DNA of 64,000 nt from Acanthornis magna (GCA_036785705.1 JAWUZG010000136.1:558001-622000), one strand, 5' to 3'. Positions 24,521 to 38,500 are shown, counted from the first letter of the stretch. Notes: a model not told the origin generated them from the letters alone. Numbers and translations: made by a program.

Positions 24521-25489
24521 TTTAGCTGCTTGGCTCATCCTCCAAGAGGAAGGGCCAGGCAGCAGATTCAGGACATAGAGAGTGGTGAATAAAGCATGGT
24601 CAACAGGAAGATGGACTTAGAAATTAATCACAAAATTAAAAAGGAAGACAAAGATGTAGGCGTTTGACATCTGACTTTTAGTACAGACTCCCTTGAAGGT
24701 AATATTTTTGCAGTGTCCCTTATGCTTGGGAAAGATATATGTGTGTCAAACTGCCTGTTCCTTGATTCACAAATAACAGCCTGACTCCAGCCCCAAAGGG
24801 GACTTTAAAACAAATCTTAGAATCATGAGACTCAGCAAAAGGACATAAATAAAATTAGGAAAAAAAAAAAAAGAAAAAAGCCAAGATTGACCAGTCTGGC
24901 AAATCCAAAGGGACATATCAGGAAGGTTCTTATTTACCAGATGCAAATGATGAAAAAAAAAAAGTCTCCTGAGAGAAGGAAAAAGTCAGGGCAACCGAGT
25001 CGCATGTCAAGAGCTCTTGTCCTGTTGTGTGAGCAGGAAGGAGACTGGAATCCATGTGCTGATGCTGGAGGGAACACGACAGAGATTCGTGCCTGGATGG
25101 TTCACCAGAGGAAACACGCTTGGGGCAGCCTTTAAAAAGAAAATTTCCATCTGGCTCGGGATCTGAACGAACACAATGGCCTTGTGGGGTTGCTAAGCTC
25201 CCTCCAGGGCAGCGCAGAGCTCGCTCAGAGAGGAGCATTCCCGGGGCTCTCTGTTCTGGAAACGGGAGTGTCCACAGCTTGTGCTGTGTCTGAGCCTGGG
25301 AACCTCTTCCCTGAGCTCACCTCTGGGAAGAACAGACAGCTTCCCAGAGGTGGGAAGGGAAGCTTGGGGAAGGGAAACATTTACAGCCAATCTGACTCGC
25401 TGCCATCCCGGCAGGAATGAGGCACAGGTAGAATGTCTCATAGGCAAAAATCCAACCGTAGGCATCGATTTTACATGGGCAGTGATGAG

Positions 25490-25746
25490 GGGAAATGTTC
25501 TTCAACTAAAAGAGGAGAGATTTAGATGAGACACCAGGAAGAAATTCTTTGCTCAGAAGGTGGGGAGGTCCTGGCAGAGGTGCCCAGAGAAGTTGTGGCT
25601 GCCCCTGGATCCCTGGAAGTGTCCAAGGCCAGGCTGGACAGGGCTTGGAGCAGCCTGGGACAGTGGAAGGTGTCCCTGCCCATGGCCAGGACTAGAACAA
25701 GATCTTTAAGGTCCCTTACAACCCAACCCATTCTGTGATTCTATGA
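25490..25746 (+). mobile_element. CR1 LINE 3'-end fragment
   Basis: CAGGAAGAAATTCTTTGCTC, GGTGCCCAGAGAAGTTGTGG, CCCTGGATCCCTGGAAGTGT, GGCTTGGAGCAGCCTGGGAC and the tip CCCATTCTGTGATTCTATGA. Well preserved. Confidence 0.95.
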
Positions 25747-26489
25747 AAAGCTGTTAATCCTCATAATTTTTTGCTGGCTGGCTCCCTTGTACTCTGGTTT
25801 TCCATGAACCATTTACCAAACCTTCATGGACTATAAAGATCTGGAGACCACGGTCTGGGAATTACTGCCCCAGAGTACTTCTTGCATTTATTGACAGTGG
25901 TACTTTGTGGTGAGCACTCCCGCTGCCTTCTGCTGTCCCACTCCTTTTAACACCTTCCTTAAACCTCCTTCTGCAAGGAACTGTGGTTCTTTGGTGGCTT
26001 CTGCAAACCACGTCTGGCTTCCACTCACCTCCAAGATAAAATGTCCTTTTTCTATCAAGCTGTCTTCTCCACTCTGCTCAGAAACATTGGGAAAGTGTAT
26101 TTTTTCCCAAATGAAAAGGTAAGTTTGGGGAATCCTGTAGAAAAGGAATGGAGGGGAATGATTCTCAAGCAAGCCATCCAAGCCTTGGAAAAACCACTGT
26201 GTTTGCTGGGTCGGGCCCAAGACTACTCTTTGTTTTTCCCAACTCAGAAGTTCTTTTCTCTGCACTTGGTTTTCTAAGAATGTGAACTCACCCGCCCCGT
26301 CCTGTTTACAAGCTCGTAAATATGTAGATCAGATTTGGCTGCGGGGTAGGCCTTGGAAGGGCTGAATCCTGCTGGGAACACATGGCATTTCATGTACAGC
26401 GAGGCCAGAGCTGAGCCACACAGAGGAAAAAGGCAATTTTTCATTGGGCCCAACCCAACTCGGGAAAAAAATTTGTACCCAGAGCAAAA

Positions 26490-26890
26490 CGCGCGAGTTC
26501 AATTTGCAGCTCAAGGGGAGCAGATCTCACCTGGGCTGGGTGAGTGCTGCCAGGACCCAAACACAGGTGACACCTGGAAGGATCCCACAGTGAGAGGGTC
26601 ACCGTGGCGGCTGGTGGCTGGGAACGCTGGGGAGAACTCGCCAGCATCGGGACGTCGGCGTTGGGAAAACGCGGTATCAAGGGGAAGTGTGGGAGCTTCC
26701 TCGGCGTGTTTCCACCGTGCCAGCCCCGAGGGCTGTGCTGTTTATATCAGAACAGGGCAGACAGGACGTCACCGGCCGTGGAGCCGGGCACTGCAGCCGT
26801 GTCCCCTCCCGGCACTGCCAGCTCTGATGGATGCTGGACAGCATCCTCCAGAGAGCCACACCGCCGGGCCCGGTGCCGCGGCGTCACGGA
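26490..26890. promoter_or_regulatory. Intragenic CpG-rich patch, candidate alternative promoter or enhancer
   Basis: By eye about 30 CpGs in 400 bp, far denser than the surrounding intron. Includes a CRE-like GACGTCAC near 26772, a TTTATA box-like stretch near 26740 and CCGCGGCGTCACGG. No known exon borders it. A 200-residue plus-strand frame spans it but has no family resemblance. Confidence 0.35.
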
Positions 26891-27554
26891 GGAAAGGGTG
26901 GGGGGAAAAAAGGATGGGGGAGGTGGATATTTTCATCTCTGATGAAAAATTGTGACTGGTTTTGCAAGCTCAGGAGGGGTTATTTAAGACCAGCCAGCCA
27001 GCTCCTTATTTCTTTTCAGGCTCGGAGGGGAAAATCCTCCAACGCCTGCCGTGTTTCCGCACTCGGCTCCAAGGCACAGCCCTTTTGGCTTTAGCTTGCA
27101 TGGAAAAATCCAGTTTCTCGTCGCTTGCTTTCTCTTTCTTTATGTTTTTTTCTGCGACGAGAAGGGAAACATGAAAAAACCTCAAACCATATTTCCGTCT
27201 TTTCCCCCAACCTGGAAACATTCAGGGGAGATAGCAAAGAGTTGGTCTGTCTCTCCCCGGCCCTGAAAGGCATTTTTCAGCTGATATGAAGCTCTACAAA
27301 CACTGCACTTCAAAAAGAGACATTTTCCCCTCTCTCAGAAAACAATGGGTCAGTGGAACTGAGCTCCAAAAATACATCAGGAGTGGTGAGATAACAACAT
27401 CCTCATCACTCCCAACAGTTCCTGAAGCCCTTAACTTGAAGGCATGAATTCTCCTGTTAAGTGCTGCACTGATTGCCTGTGAAGGATCTCTCTCACTCTC
27501 TCCTTTCCCTCATCTCCACAGGGAAGGTCATGTCATCTGTCTGATGTGACCACA

Positions 27555-27645
27555 AAATCGAGGGATGGTTTGGGTTGGAAGGGACCTTAGAGACCATCCA
27601 GTGCCACCCCCCTGCCATGGGCAGAGATGCCACTACTAGAGCAGG
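27555..27645 (-). mobile_element. CR1 LINE 3'-tip fragment
   Basis: GGGATGGTTTGGGTTGGAAG, GGACCTTAGAGACCATCCAG and CCCCCCTGCCATGGGCAGAG, then homology fades after GCAGGTTGCTCC. Confidence 0.88.
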
Positions 27646-30489
27646 TTGCTCCTATCTGGTTTTTCAGCAGTGATGCACTTAAGCCATGCCTTTTGACACA
27701 GGAGGCAAAAATTGGCTCCCTGGTTGTCCTATCCATAGAGCTGAGCCTGGGACAAGCACAGAGACCGCGCTGGGAAGGACCAAGGAATATAGGAACAGAC
27801 CAGGCACCACACCACGGTGGGTTTGTTCAAGCTTTGCAGCCACAGGGAGTTTTAAGGAGGTATTTCAGGAGAGGGAATGCAAAAAACCCATGCTGCCTGG
27901 TTTAAATGCCTGCGCAGGGCAATGGGATGTCTGCTGAGGAGAGATGAGTGGCTCAAAGTGTCTTGTTATGCAATGAGGCTCTCTCTCCACTGACATGCTT
28001 CCTGCTCCATCTCAGCCCTATCCCTATTTATTTTTCAAATTCTGAATCTGAAGGGAAAGGAGAAGATTTGCATTCCATTTTCGTGGCACTTTGAGTACCT
28101 CCCACGAGGTTCTGCCTGCCTCTCTTTCACCTTTTCGTTGGATAAACAATCTCTTTGCCTCCCATGCTCTTCACTCACTGCTCAGAAATATCAGACACGT
28201 CACATGGGGTACTCTCCCTGCCTTGAAATGGCCTTGACTCCTAATTAGCTCTTGGACATGCTAATTTTGCATATTTACTTCTCATTCCAGGGAAATGATT
28301 CTACGTTGGCTTTCAACCCCTCCTTGAGAAAGTGCTGCTTTTGTGGACAGCCCCTCTCAAGGAAGGAATAATCCCAGGAAATTGTTGTCTTCTCTTTTTC
28401 CACCAGCACAAACCAGTTCCTGACTTTCCACCTCCCTCTTAGGTCACTTTGATGTTCTTTTATTTCAAGGGAACAAAAAACCCATGCCATGTATAATTGG
28501 CTCTGCTCATGCACTTCCACCAGCAATGCTGTCTAAAGTCTGGAAAGTGTGGGGGACTCTGGGGAGGCTGTGGGGGTCCCAGGGGGTCCCCAGGATGTCT
28601 TGGCCAGAAGATCTTCAAGCAGAGCTGTTCAGTCCTGTCTTTGTGTGAGGAATTTGAGGCTGGGTAAGAGGAATCTACACTTGCTGTGAGGCAGGACTGA
28701 GCTTGCCTTCAAAGCAGATCCCCTACAAATTGCCTCCAGATAGCCAAAACACTGAAAAGAGCAAACTCCCTGGCAGCTGAAGCCATCTGTCTCAAACAAC
28801 ACCAGTGACCTGCTTCTTCAATGTTATCAACCTGCTTGTAATTAAATATCTTGTACAACTGTGTGGAGCTGAGCCATGTGATGATCGCTAGCACAGAAGT
28901 TGTGGCACAGATTTTAAAGGTAGTTACACATTGAACTCTCATCAAACTCTGAAAGCATGAAAATATCTTCTGAACATGAGGGTTCTGAGTATAAACCCCA
29001 GTGTTGCATATATTAGCAATAATGTCAGTTCTGGGTCAGCATTTGTGCTCACCCTGAACAGTAGTAAATGGAATATTTCGGTTAAATGTTTCCTTGGAGG
29101 AATATTTTTCCTTCCAGGAACAAATTGATGACTTGCTCTTACAGTCACCTCCCTCACAGAATGGCTGTCAGAGCTGTTGGCAAAAAGACAGGTGTGATTC
29201 ACCTAGGAGCAACATGGCACAGAGAATTAATAATAATTACTCACGCTCGCATCACAAAAAAGGCCAAGAATGGGAACAGATGAACCAGGCCAAGAAAGAC
29301 AGAAAAATTGAGGTTACTCATATGGAAAGTCATGTCCCTTTTCTGTGCCCACAGAGCAGAAAAGAAGCCAATGAGACAAAAAATGCTCTGAGGAGCTCTG
29401 CAAAACAACACAAAGGTCTGGAAAACTCGACTTAGACCATGAGATTAAAGGGTCTTGATGTATTTGCATTATCCAGGAGAAATCAAAGTGATTTGCTCAC
29501 ACTTCCTGGTGAAATACAGGAGAAGCTGCTTCTGACAGCAAACGTGTCTTTAATCTAGCCAAGAACGGTAGAAAACTTTAATGGCTTGAAGTTCTAGCGA
29601 GATAAATTTACTCTGTGAAGAAAGCAGTAATTTGTAATAGCAAGGACATAAAACAACTGGGAAAAGCACAACTAGAGGCAGGGTTTCTCCATTATTTGCA
29701 GCCCTGAGTTAATGCTGAGTGTCTCTCCAAGAAGAAAACTCTTTTTTGAGTTATGGGGGAGTTGAAGAAATCATTGAATGAGGCGCTTAGGGCTGCAGGT
29801 GTCTGTGAATCACTGCAGACACTCACAGCAGTCCCTCCAAGCCTTGCAAACTCCATCCCAAAACGTGGTAGGTCTCGAATATAGAAGAGTTGTAACAATT
29901 ATCCTGGCACAGAGGAACTTCAGACATGATAACGGCAAGAACTACTTAAGAAACTGCTTGTCTGCTCCAGAAACTGCTTTAATTAGGAATAGCAGTGACC
30001 TTTATTCCCTGCTGTAAGATCTCTCCCCGTGTTCCACACGTGTGCTGTGATGTCTGCATTTCTGTGCATTTGATTGCACTTGGAGGCGCTGACAGTGAGT
30101 CAAGCATCTGTGTCAGGGGGTTTAATTTCAGCATAATGAAGGTTTTGCTTGTTGGGGATCATGTCAACATTTAATTAATTACCCTGAACTACACTGTTGA
30201 TATTTGAGAGCGGTTAGTCTCTCTGCGCTCTCACGTCTGGAGCTAATATCCTTTGGTGCGACAATAATTACCCAGAGCAAACAAAGCTGGGAAGAAATGA
30301 GCGCTGCAGAGGCTTTTCTGGGCCCTTCCTCTCAAAGAAAGCTGCTGCCACTTGCTGACACAGATGTCGAGGTCTGCAAGGACCTTGTGAATGCCATGAG
30401 CGGAGCGCTGAGCCAGCTGTGAGCAGTCATTCAGGTCCCTGGGACGTTAAAGGTCTGGGGTTTTTTTTGTGCTGCTGAGGAAATCAGTG

Positions 30490-30735
30490 CATGACATTGA
30501 GGGTAGATTAAATATCAGGAAGAAATTATTTGTTCAGAGGGTGGGCAGGCCCTGGCACAGGGGCCCAGAGAAGCTGTGGCTGCCCCTGGATCCCTGGAAG
30601 CGTCCCAGGCCAGGCTGGACAGGGCTTGGAGCAACCTGGGACAGTGCAAGGTGTCCCTGCCCATGGCAGGTGTGGAACTGGATGATATTTGAGGTTCTTT
30701 CCAACCCAGACCATTCTGTTATGATCTTATGAGAT
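30490..30735 (+). mobile_element. CR1 LINE 3'-end fragment
   Basis: AATATCAGGAAGAAATTATT, GGCCCAGAGAAGCTGTGGCT, CAGGCCAGGCTGGACAGGGC, TGTCCCTGCCCATGGCAGGT and the tip CCATTCTGTTATGATCTTAT. Confidence 0.95.
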
Positions 30736-33700
30736 GCAAAAACTGCCCTGCAGCTCTGGGGACAGTTGTGGGGAGCAGCCTGGGTGTCCTTGTGCCATTG
30801 GGTATCTGACTGCTGATACTGCCTTGTATCTGTGGGACAAAAAGCCCACCCAGGAGTGGTTCTAAGGACCCTCCAAGGAGCTGGAAAAACAGAAGCATTG
30901 ATGCAAAACATCATGAAAGAGAGCTTTTCTAATAACACACCCTTCCTGATTTATGAGTTTTCCCCTCTCAGTCCAGCAGAATATGTACAACCAAGATCAA
31001 GAGAAGTAAAAACCTTCAAACAACCAAAAAGGCTTATTATAAATAAACATCTCCCTTCTCCTTCTTACACCTAATGCTTTCTCTGGGAACACTGTTGGAA
31101 GATCCCCACCAAAATATTCCCTGTTCCCTGTCAGGGCAAGCAAACAGCATCTGCCAGTGACTCTCTCGGGTGCTTTTCCTGTGGTGACGTCTCACTCTCA
31201 CAGGGACAGGTGCCAAAGGGCACACACTCATCCCTGGCCATGCCCCAAAGAGGAAAATCAAACCCAGGGCAGCCCTGCCTGCAAGCACTTGGCAAAGTCT
31301 GTCACTGGCTTTGGAGTCCTGCAAATGTCAGCACTGGGGACTGCCAGGCTTTCCATCCTGGTGCTCCCATCACCAGCATTGCTTCTCCCGCTGGTGGGTA
31401 GGGGATCACCTTGGTTCTCCTTTCCCTCCACAGGATTCCTCTCCCTAAAGTGTCCCCTCTGTGACTCGGTTGGGGTGAACGTCCCCTGGACCTCTCGCTG
31501 CAAGGTGCCGAGGGAAATCCCTGAGGGATGGGTCTGTCACAACCTGCCTGCTCTCCTTGGTCAGACTGTAGAGCTAGAGCTGCTCTACTTCCCAAAATAA
31601 AATCAATATCATTAAAATAATAAAATAAAAATACATCTCTGCTGAATTGGACAGGATGGCAGTTATGGGATATAGAAGAGACGAAAGCCTGAATGTGAGT
31701 GTGGAAAAGCAGTGAGTGAGACCTGAGACTGACATCCCTGGGAAGCACATCAGCACAAGGCTAGGAGGGAAAGAGATGATTTTATTCAGGAAATATCTTC
31801 ACAAGCACTGCAGGCCAACAAACACACATTCCTCAGGGCCAGCTCTCCAGCTGGAGCTGCAGTGCCAGACTCATCCTGGATGGCTGCACGTAAGTCCCCT
31901 GATCCCAGCTCTTCCACTTGTACATGCCAATGGATGCCGCTCCCAATTATTTATCAGGCCACACAGCATCAGTGGGATGCCGTGGTCTGAATTCCAGAGT
32001 GCACGACCCAAGGTAGCTGGGAATGGGGCAGGAAATACTGCTTACAGCCACACAACTCTTCTGCTGTTTAAAAAAACATCGCTCTCCCAACTGATCAAGC
32101 TCTTAAAACCTTAAAACCCCAACCTGGTGCGTGTTGGGGTGAAGAGAAAGGTTCCTGTACAGGGGCCCCAAACCACAGAGAGTATACAAGGCTTGGCACC
32201 TCTGCCTTTAACCTTGGATATCTGGAGATGATGCTTTCCCTTGCACCCCTGAGTGTTTTTGGATCCTCTCATGACACTTGGAAGACCCAAATCACTCTGC
32301 TCCACAGATGAGTTTTCCATGAATGTGGAGCTCATTCAGTTCCAAACTGCACGCAGCCGTGTGGCTGCCCAATGACAAATTCCTAGGGATGAGTTTTCCC
32401 AGGTGGATTTTTTTTCTACTGTCCTCCCAGTTTGAAAGCTCAAATTAGCTGAGTTGTGCTTGCCCGGGTCTGATAACATCTTTTATACCTCTTAAAAGTA
32501 GCTACACAATATCAATACCCTGCCCAATACCATTAAGTCCATGTCTGAGCAGAAAAGGAGGAGCTCCTTGCCAGGCATGAGACTGAACCTGGAGTGATCC
32601 TGGATCCAAATAAAATCTCTTCTGGAAAGCAAAGCTGCAAGCTGTTCAGCAGACGTGGCCTTATCCCTGCACAGGGAAGAACATGGACAAATGAAAAGAC
32701 TGCCATGCCCGTCCTGATCTGGTAAAGAAATGGGAATGTCAGCTCAGAGTCCTTCCCTGATAGTGACACATCCATTTAAAACGGGGATAGGCTCCAGGGA
32801 TCCCAGTTACATTCTTAGATGGCTAGAAGAGTGAGGATGTGTGTGTTGTGTGTGTATAGGAGTCTGGGATAAAGAAAATCACAAGACTGGGGCTGTTGGG
32901 AAAGAGGAGGCAGCAAAGGCTGAAGTATTAATCAGGAATTGGATTTTGGGTGAATTTATGTCACACACTCACACTGCTGTTGGGTGGAAGAGATTTTTCC
33001 TCTGTGATAACCCATTCAGAACTGGCTTGTCGGGGTGCAGATTCTGTCTGGATTACATTAAGCAGCAAAAAGCAGATTTGTACACTGGAACAAGTTTCAT
33101 AACACCAGGACAGCCAGAAATTCCCATGTAATGGAAATACTCCACCACATGCTCATTTTATAGATCTATTTCCTCTGACCTGAGGTCAAGGGAGAGACAA
33201 GATCATATTTTAAGACAATTCTCATCCCCAACCATCTACAATTCCACAAAGCCAGTGGCCAAAATCCCTGTGATTTTTATGTGACGAGATGGAATTGTTA
33301 AGACTTGGTTCTTTTGCAGAACGTGTCAATCCGTGCTCAGGAACAGAGCTATCTGGAAATCCAGATGCTTGGTTTGGGGGAAATTTCAGTGTTTGATATT
33401 TGTTTTCTTTCAAAAAAACCCAAACCCAACAACAATAAAAAATGAATGAAAATTTCTGAGGAACTACGAATTTAAAGAAATGAATTCATAGAACCTCCAG
33501 TGCAGCGTTGTCTAAAAGGGATCCCTGGGAACCCGAGAACTGCAGCTGACATGGAAACACTTGTTAATCCATGGAGACAGCCCTGGCAACAGTCAGCCAC
33601 CACGAGATGGATCTGCACTGTGGGACAGCCTCCTCTCTTCCCTTTCCCGAGCTTCCACAGCCACAGCGTACAGAAAATGCAAAGCCCTTGGCTGACAACA

Positions 33701-34837
33701 TTCCCTGGGCTTTCCCTGCACCGAGCCACACAGGAGTTCAGGCAATGGAAATCCTGCACTCCTTGGAATTTATGAATCTGGCTATCTGGAGTGTCTTAAA
33801 GTCCTCCAAATGAACATACTCATAGCAGGAAGCCTTGAAGCACAGGAAAATCCTTTCTGGAGCCAGGATGCTCAGGGCTTCCAGGTTAGCAGCGTTGGAT
33901 CCAGGAGTCAATCCCAGGTTAGCACGGAGCTGCCAAGGTTTCACTCTGATGGCTGCACGGTCAGAAAGCCATGGAAACTTGGCATGGATGGGCTGCCCTG
34001 GAGCTACGAGCAGTGATTGAAGTGGAGGCTGTTAAACCTGGGACATTTCCGCTTGGTTTTCCAACTGGCGTTTCCCAATGAAATCCTCCTTCGCGGGCCA
34101 GCATCCACACCAGCTACTTGGGAATCTCATAAATTCTGCATAAATGTTTCACTCACTCTGGGCCACTGTGCCCAGGAGAGTGGCAAGTGCTCTGCAGATG
34201 TGCAGGAGGCTGAGTCCATGCCCTCAACATTGCAACAACAAAATCAAACGTGACTTGTTTTTATTTATTGCTGACCCTGGATTGACACTGGGGAGCACTG
34301 GACCTTCTGGAATAACTCATCAGTGAAGGAGAAAGGGAGAGGTTGCACAGATGGATCTGTTCTCCATTCCCACTTTAACCTCTGCCTAATGGTTTTCTTT
34401 TCTTTTTTTTTTCTAACTCCTTCCCGACATATATAATGCACCATTTCCCAGCAATTTAATGCAAGAGATGCAATCAATCACCTGCAGGCAGCTAAAGTGC
34501 CAATTCTGGATCTGGAATAGCCATTTTCAGGGTTTGAAAATGCAAATAGAGGCAGGTTTGTGCTTTGCAGCAGCGTGGATGCCACCAGACATTTCAGCCC
34601 TGTGCTCCTGGCTGCTGGAAAGGCCAACACTTCCCTCCCCAGCAGTGCTGGATGGGGCACCAAGTCTGCTGATTTGGAAGAACAGAAGTGCTGAAAGCAA
34701 CAGCAAATTGAGTTCTTATTCTTCTGGTCTCTGATGATAATGGAGAACAAAATGCTTCTATCCAGACAATTCCACTTTCTGTTGGAAGAAAGTTCTTCCA
34801 GTTATTGGAGAAGGTCAAATAATACCCTGACAAATGG

Positions 34838-35450
34838 ATATTTCCAGGGATCCAGGGGCAGCCACAGCTTCTCTGGGCACCTGTGCCAGGGCCTCCCCAC
34901 CCTCACTGTAAAAATTCGCCCTGAAGTCCAATCTCACCCTACTCTCTTTTAGTTTAAAACTGTTGCCCTGGCTGTTGGCAGTGCCCCAGCTGTCCAGGCA
35001 CTACAGGCCCTGGTAAAAAGCCTCTCTCTGTCTTTCTTAAAAGCCCCCTTTAGGTCCTGGAAGGCTGCAATAAGCTCTCCCTGGAGCCTTCACTTCTCCA
35101 GTGAACACCCCCAGCTCTCCCAGCCTGGCTCCAGGCAGAGGAGCTCCAGCCCTGGAGCATCTCCATGGCCTCCTCTGGACCTGCTCCAGCAGCTCCACGC
35201 TGTCCTTATGTTGTTCCCCAGGGCTGGGGCAGCTCTGCAGGTGGGGTCTGACCTGAGCAGGGCAGAGGGGCAGAATCCCCCCCTCCCCTGCTGCCCACCT
35301 GGGATCAGCCCAGGATGCTGTTGGGTTTCCAGGACACACATTGCTGGATCATGTCCCGTTGTTCATCCACCAGGACCCCAAGGGCTGCTCTCCCTTCATC
35401 CCCCAGGCTGTACTCACATCCTGCCCTGCCCCTGCACTGGGCTGTGTACA
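34838..35450 (-). mobile_element. CR1 LINE fragment without its 3' tip
   Basis: Begins at TTTCCAGGGATCCAGGGGCA, so the terminal 120 bp or so is missing. It continues through CTCCAGTGAACACCCCCAGC, GCCTCCTCTGGACCTGCTCC, CAGCCCAGGATGCTGTTGGG and TTCATCCACCAGGACCCCAA, the region around the end of ORF2. About 610 bp, the second-longest CR1 piece here. Confidence 0.93.
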
Positions 35451-35459
35451 CAAGATGAA

Positions 35460-35550
35460 ATTGGGTGACATTAAACATTTCCCTGGGTGACAAATCAATC
35501 CAATCAATTGGGTGACATTAAACATTCCCCTGGGTGACAAATCAATCCAG
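35460..35550. repeat. 47-bp tandem duplication
   Basis: ATTGGGTGACATTAAACATT followed by CCCTGGGTGACAAATCAATC occurs at 35460 and again at 35507, with one or two differences. It sits at the end of the CR1 fragment. Confidence 0.9.
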
Positions 35551-38500
35551 AGTCCACTGATGGACTCTGTCCCCAGGGAAGGGAGAGGGCTTGGACCAGC
35601 CGGGAGATTGCTCCCTGGAGGAGAAGGTGAAGTTGTCTCTGCTCTCCTCACACCCTGGAACATCCAAGATCCTTTGTTCTTTCCTTTCGACCTCCCTTGG
35701 CTTGGCTCCCTCAGAGACCTCCTTGTGGAATCGAGGCCTGCTATCAATTAGGCCTGTGAGACAGCTGGTTATGATGTCCTCTTTGATGTCCTGGCACTGA
35801 GAAATCCCTGGATGCTCCCACTGAGAGGGAGGAGACAGCCCAAGTTAGGGGCTGGCCCTGCAGACTGTCAGGGCTGACTTGGTCCTCAGCCTGGCAATCT
35901 CCCAGGTCATGAACCTGCCCTTGTTCCTCCTCTCCTTTGGCACAGCTGTCCCAGCTCTGGCCACCCTAAGGAGGTTTGGGTGATACCATTCATGCCCAGA
36001 GCGCCAGAGAAGGATTTGGAGGTAGCACTGGAAGGACTTTGTCCCTGTGGCTGATCCTGACCTGGTGCCATAAATTTATTGGTTGCCTCTTTCATTCACA
36101 GATTGGAGGAGACAAAAACAAATATTAACGTGGAGAAAATCTGTCAAATTGTTTTGGCCAAAGCAGATGAAAGAGAAAGAAAGAATTTGGAAAACAAAGG
36201 CGAAGTTTCAATATTGAAATTTTTCTAAGAAAAACTTTGGGGTAGGAAGTAATACACATGTCAAAGCACTTTATACCAAAACTTGCTTACATTTCAGTTT
36301 ACAAACCAAATCTAATCAAAACTCAAGAGGAAATAGGACACTATGGGTCTATTTGAAAAAGAGTGTTTAATTTTCTTTTGGCCCAACTCTTCCCTCACTA
36401 TATTCTAAATCTGTTGATAAAGAACCATTATCAGCCTTCTGGATCTCCCCCGGGAGCTTCCACAACCTCATTACCCAACTTTTCACTGAAAACATACACA
36501 TGTTAATGATTGATATTCTTCTGTGCATCTGCTCTGGACCTCTTGTGGTAGCCCCACAACCTAATGGTGCCCAGAGGTCAACGATTTGCACAGTTAAACT
36601 CACAAAAATAAGGCAGTGAAGGCTTTGGAGTGAGGAATCACCATTTTACAACAGGAATTCCAGCTCCTACACACATATTCCTGGATGCAACTGCAGCCCA
36701 AACAGATTTTATTAGTAGGAATAACAAATAATGCATTGTTCCCAAATGATCACATTCTTGCATTCTCTGTTGTTTTGCTGTTTGTTTGGGTTGAGGTTTT
36801 TTTTTTCCTGTTTGTTAATGGCAATAAACAGCTCGGTTTGCTTTTCCTCTGTGGGCCTTTTCTGAGTGGTTTTGGGGACATTCCCAAATTTAATGGAAAC
36901 ATCTGTCTAGTGGGATGGGTTTTACTCTGTGCCAGTATTTGGGGGAATGGATGGCTTAACGCTGATGTCAGACTTGGTGGCTTTTGCTGAAATCTGCAGG
37001 GCCCAAGCTTCACTTTAAGCTGTCAAAACCCGCAGTGGTGTTTCTGCTTCCTGCAGGGAATGACATGGAGCAACAAGCAATCAGGATAACCTGGATTAAG
37101 AGGATGAAAACAAGGGAAAACTTGCTAGTGCTGAAACTTTTCTGAGTGACCAGAGCAGCACCAGCAGAATTGAGGAAAGAAAAAGACATTCAGAGTGGGG
37201 TGGAGACCAACAGCCACTCAAGGAGGAAGGATTTAACCTTGTGAAGGAAGAAAACAATCTCTGGGTACAAAGATCTCTACAGGTGCCAGGGTGACAACAG
37301 TGGTGACCCCAATGCAGACACCTAAATTTTGCTTTGCAAAGCCCTTAAAAGTGGCCACAGCATTGCCTGGGTGCCTGCCAGATCCCTGAAGGGGTTTCCT
37401 CACCTATGGCTGGCTCAGTCCCTCTGTTTCTTCATGAGCAAAGTGATTTCTCATGGACTCTGACACCTTTTTCAAACCTATGTGGCAGAGCTGCCTCTTT
37501 CATGATTGGGAATAAAATAAAGGTTCCCTGTGAACTTGAAATGGAGTCACTCCTGAGCTTGAGAAGAAGAGTGAGAGGAAGGTGTTAGGAAGTATCAAGA
37601 AATAAATAGGGAGATAGAAAAATGGACTTTCTCAAACCATTTTCCTGAGGTGGTTGACCTGGTCCCTCTGGTGACCATCAGGCAGTGTTGGAGAGGGAGG
37701 ATGGCTCACATCTGGCAGTGGAGCTGAATTTCTTCACCCAGATTTTAGCACTGCCAGATGTGCACTTCAAGTCTTCGAGGTGTGACCCCTCCAGTGACCT
37801 GGGGAGATGTATCCAGCTGAGTTTGGAAGGAGGGTCTCATGGAAAGTCCTTTATATGGAACAAAACAGCAGTGAAAAAGAGAAGAAATGAACCCTGTGGG
37901 ACAACCCCAAGCATGAACTAGGGCATGGCAGGTAGTAACCATTTCCAATTTCTTAGACACTTTTCCTTAGAGATCTCTGTGGCATGACCCAAAATTGCCC
38001 AAACCCAGTGCCAAATTAACAGGCAGAGCACCAGAGCTGCACGGCCTGTGCTGAGGGGACATCCACCAGCACAGTCCGGGTGGTTCTCTTCTCCATCTCT
38101 TCTCCGGGTGGGAAGAGTGATCCACCAGGACCATTGCTAACGGGGACAGCAGGGTTATCACCACACGGAACTGCTTGCCCAGACGCCCATTTGCCTGGTG
38201 AATCTTCAAGAGTTTGAGTGTGAAGTACAAGATTGGTCTCCCAAAGCATCGGTGATCCAAAGGGGAGCATACCCCGATGGATCGGTGATGGAACATGGAT
38301 GGTAAAGGCATGAGCAGTTCATTAGCTGGGATGGATTTTAGCTGGTTTAATGCAACAAAAAGAGGCTACAGGGGGAGAAGACCTCTGAGCAGCTGTCTGC
38401 CAGAAGGGTGAAAGCCGAGGAACTTGAGGAAGATGTCATGCACACAAAACTAATGAATTTGCAGGGAGGCACGGATATGTTCCCCCTGCAAACAATAATG

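Larger units (their letters stand above)
24521..34837. other. Intron segment, mainly unique, with a CpG-rich patch
   Basis: Holds CR1 copies at 25490, 27555 and 30490 and the CpG-rich patch at 26490-26890. No exon-like open frame with a family match was seen. Confidence 0.5.

Noticed and set aside
26353..26955. 200-codon plus-strand open frame over the CpG-rich patch
   Set aside because: Arginine/glycine/proline-rich low-information product explained by local GC content; no family match or splice context.
37967..38311. 114-codon minus-strand open frame
   Set aside because: No recognisable domain; overlapping frames of similar length suggest chance.
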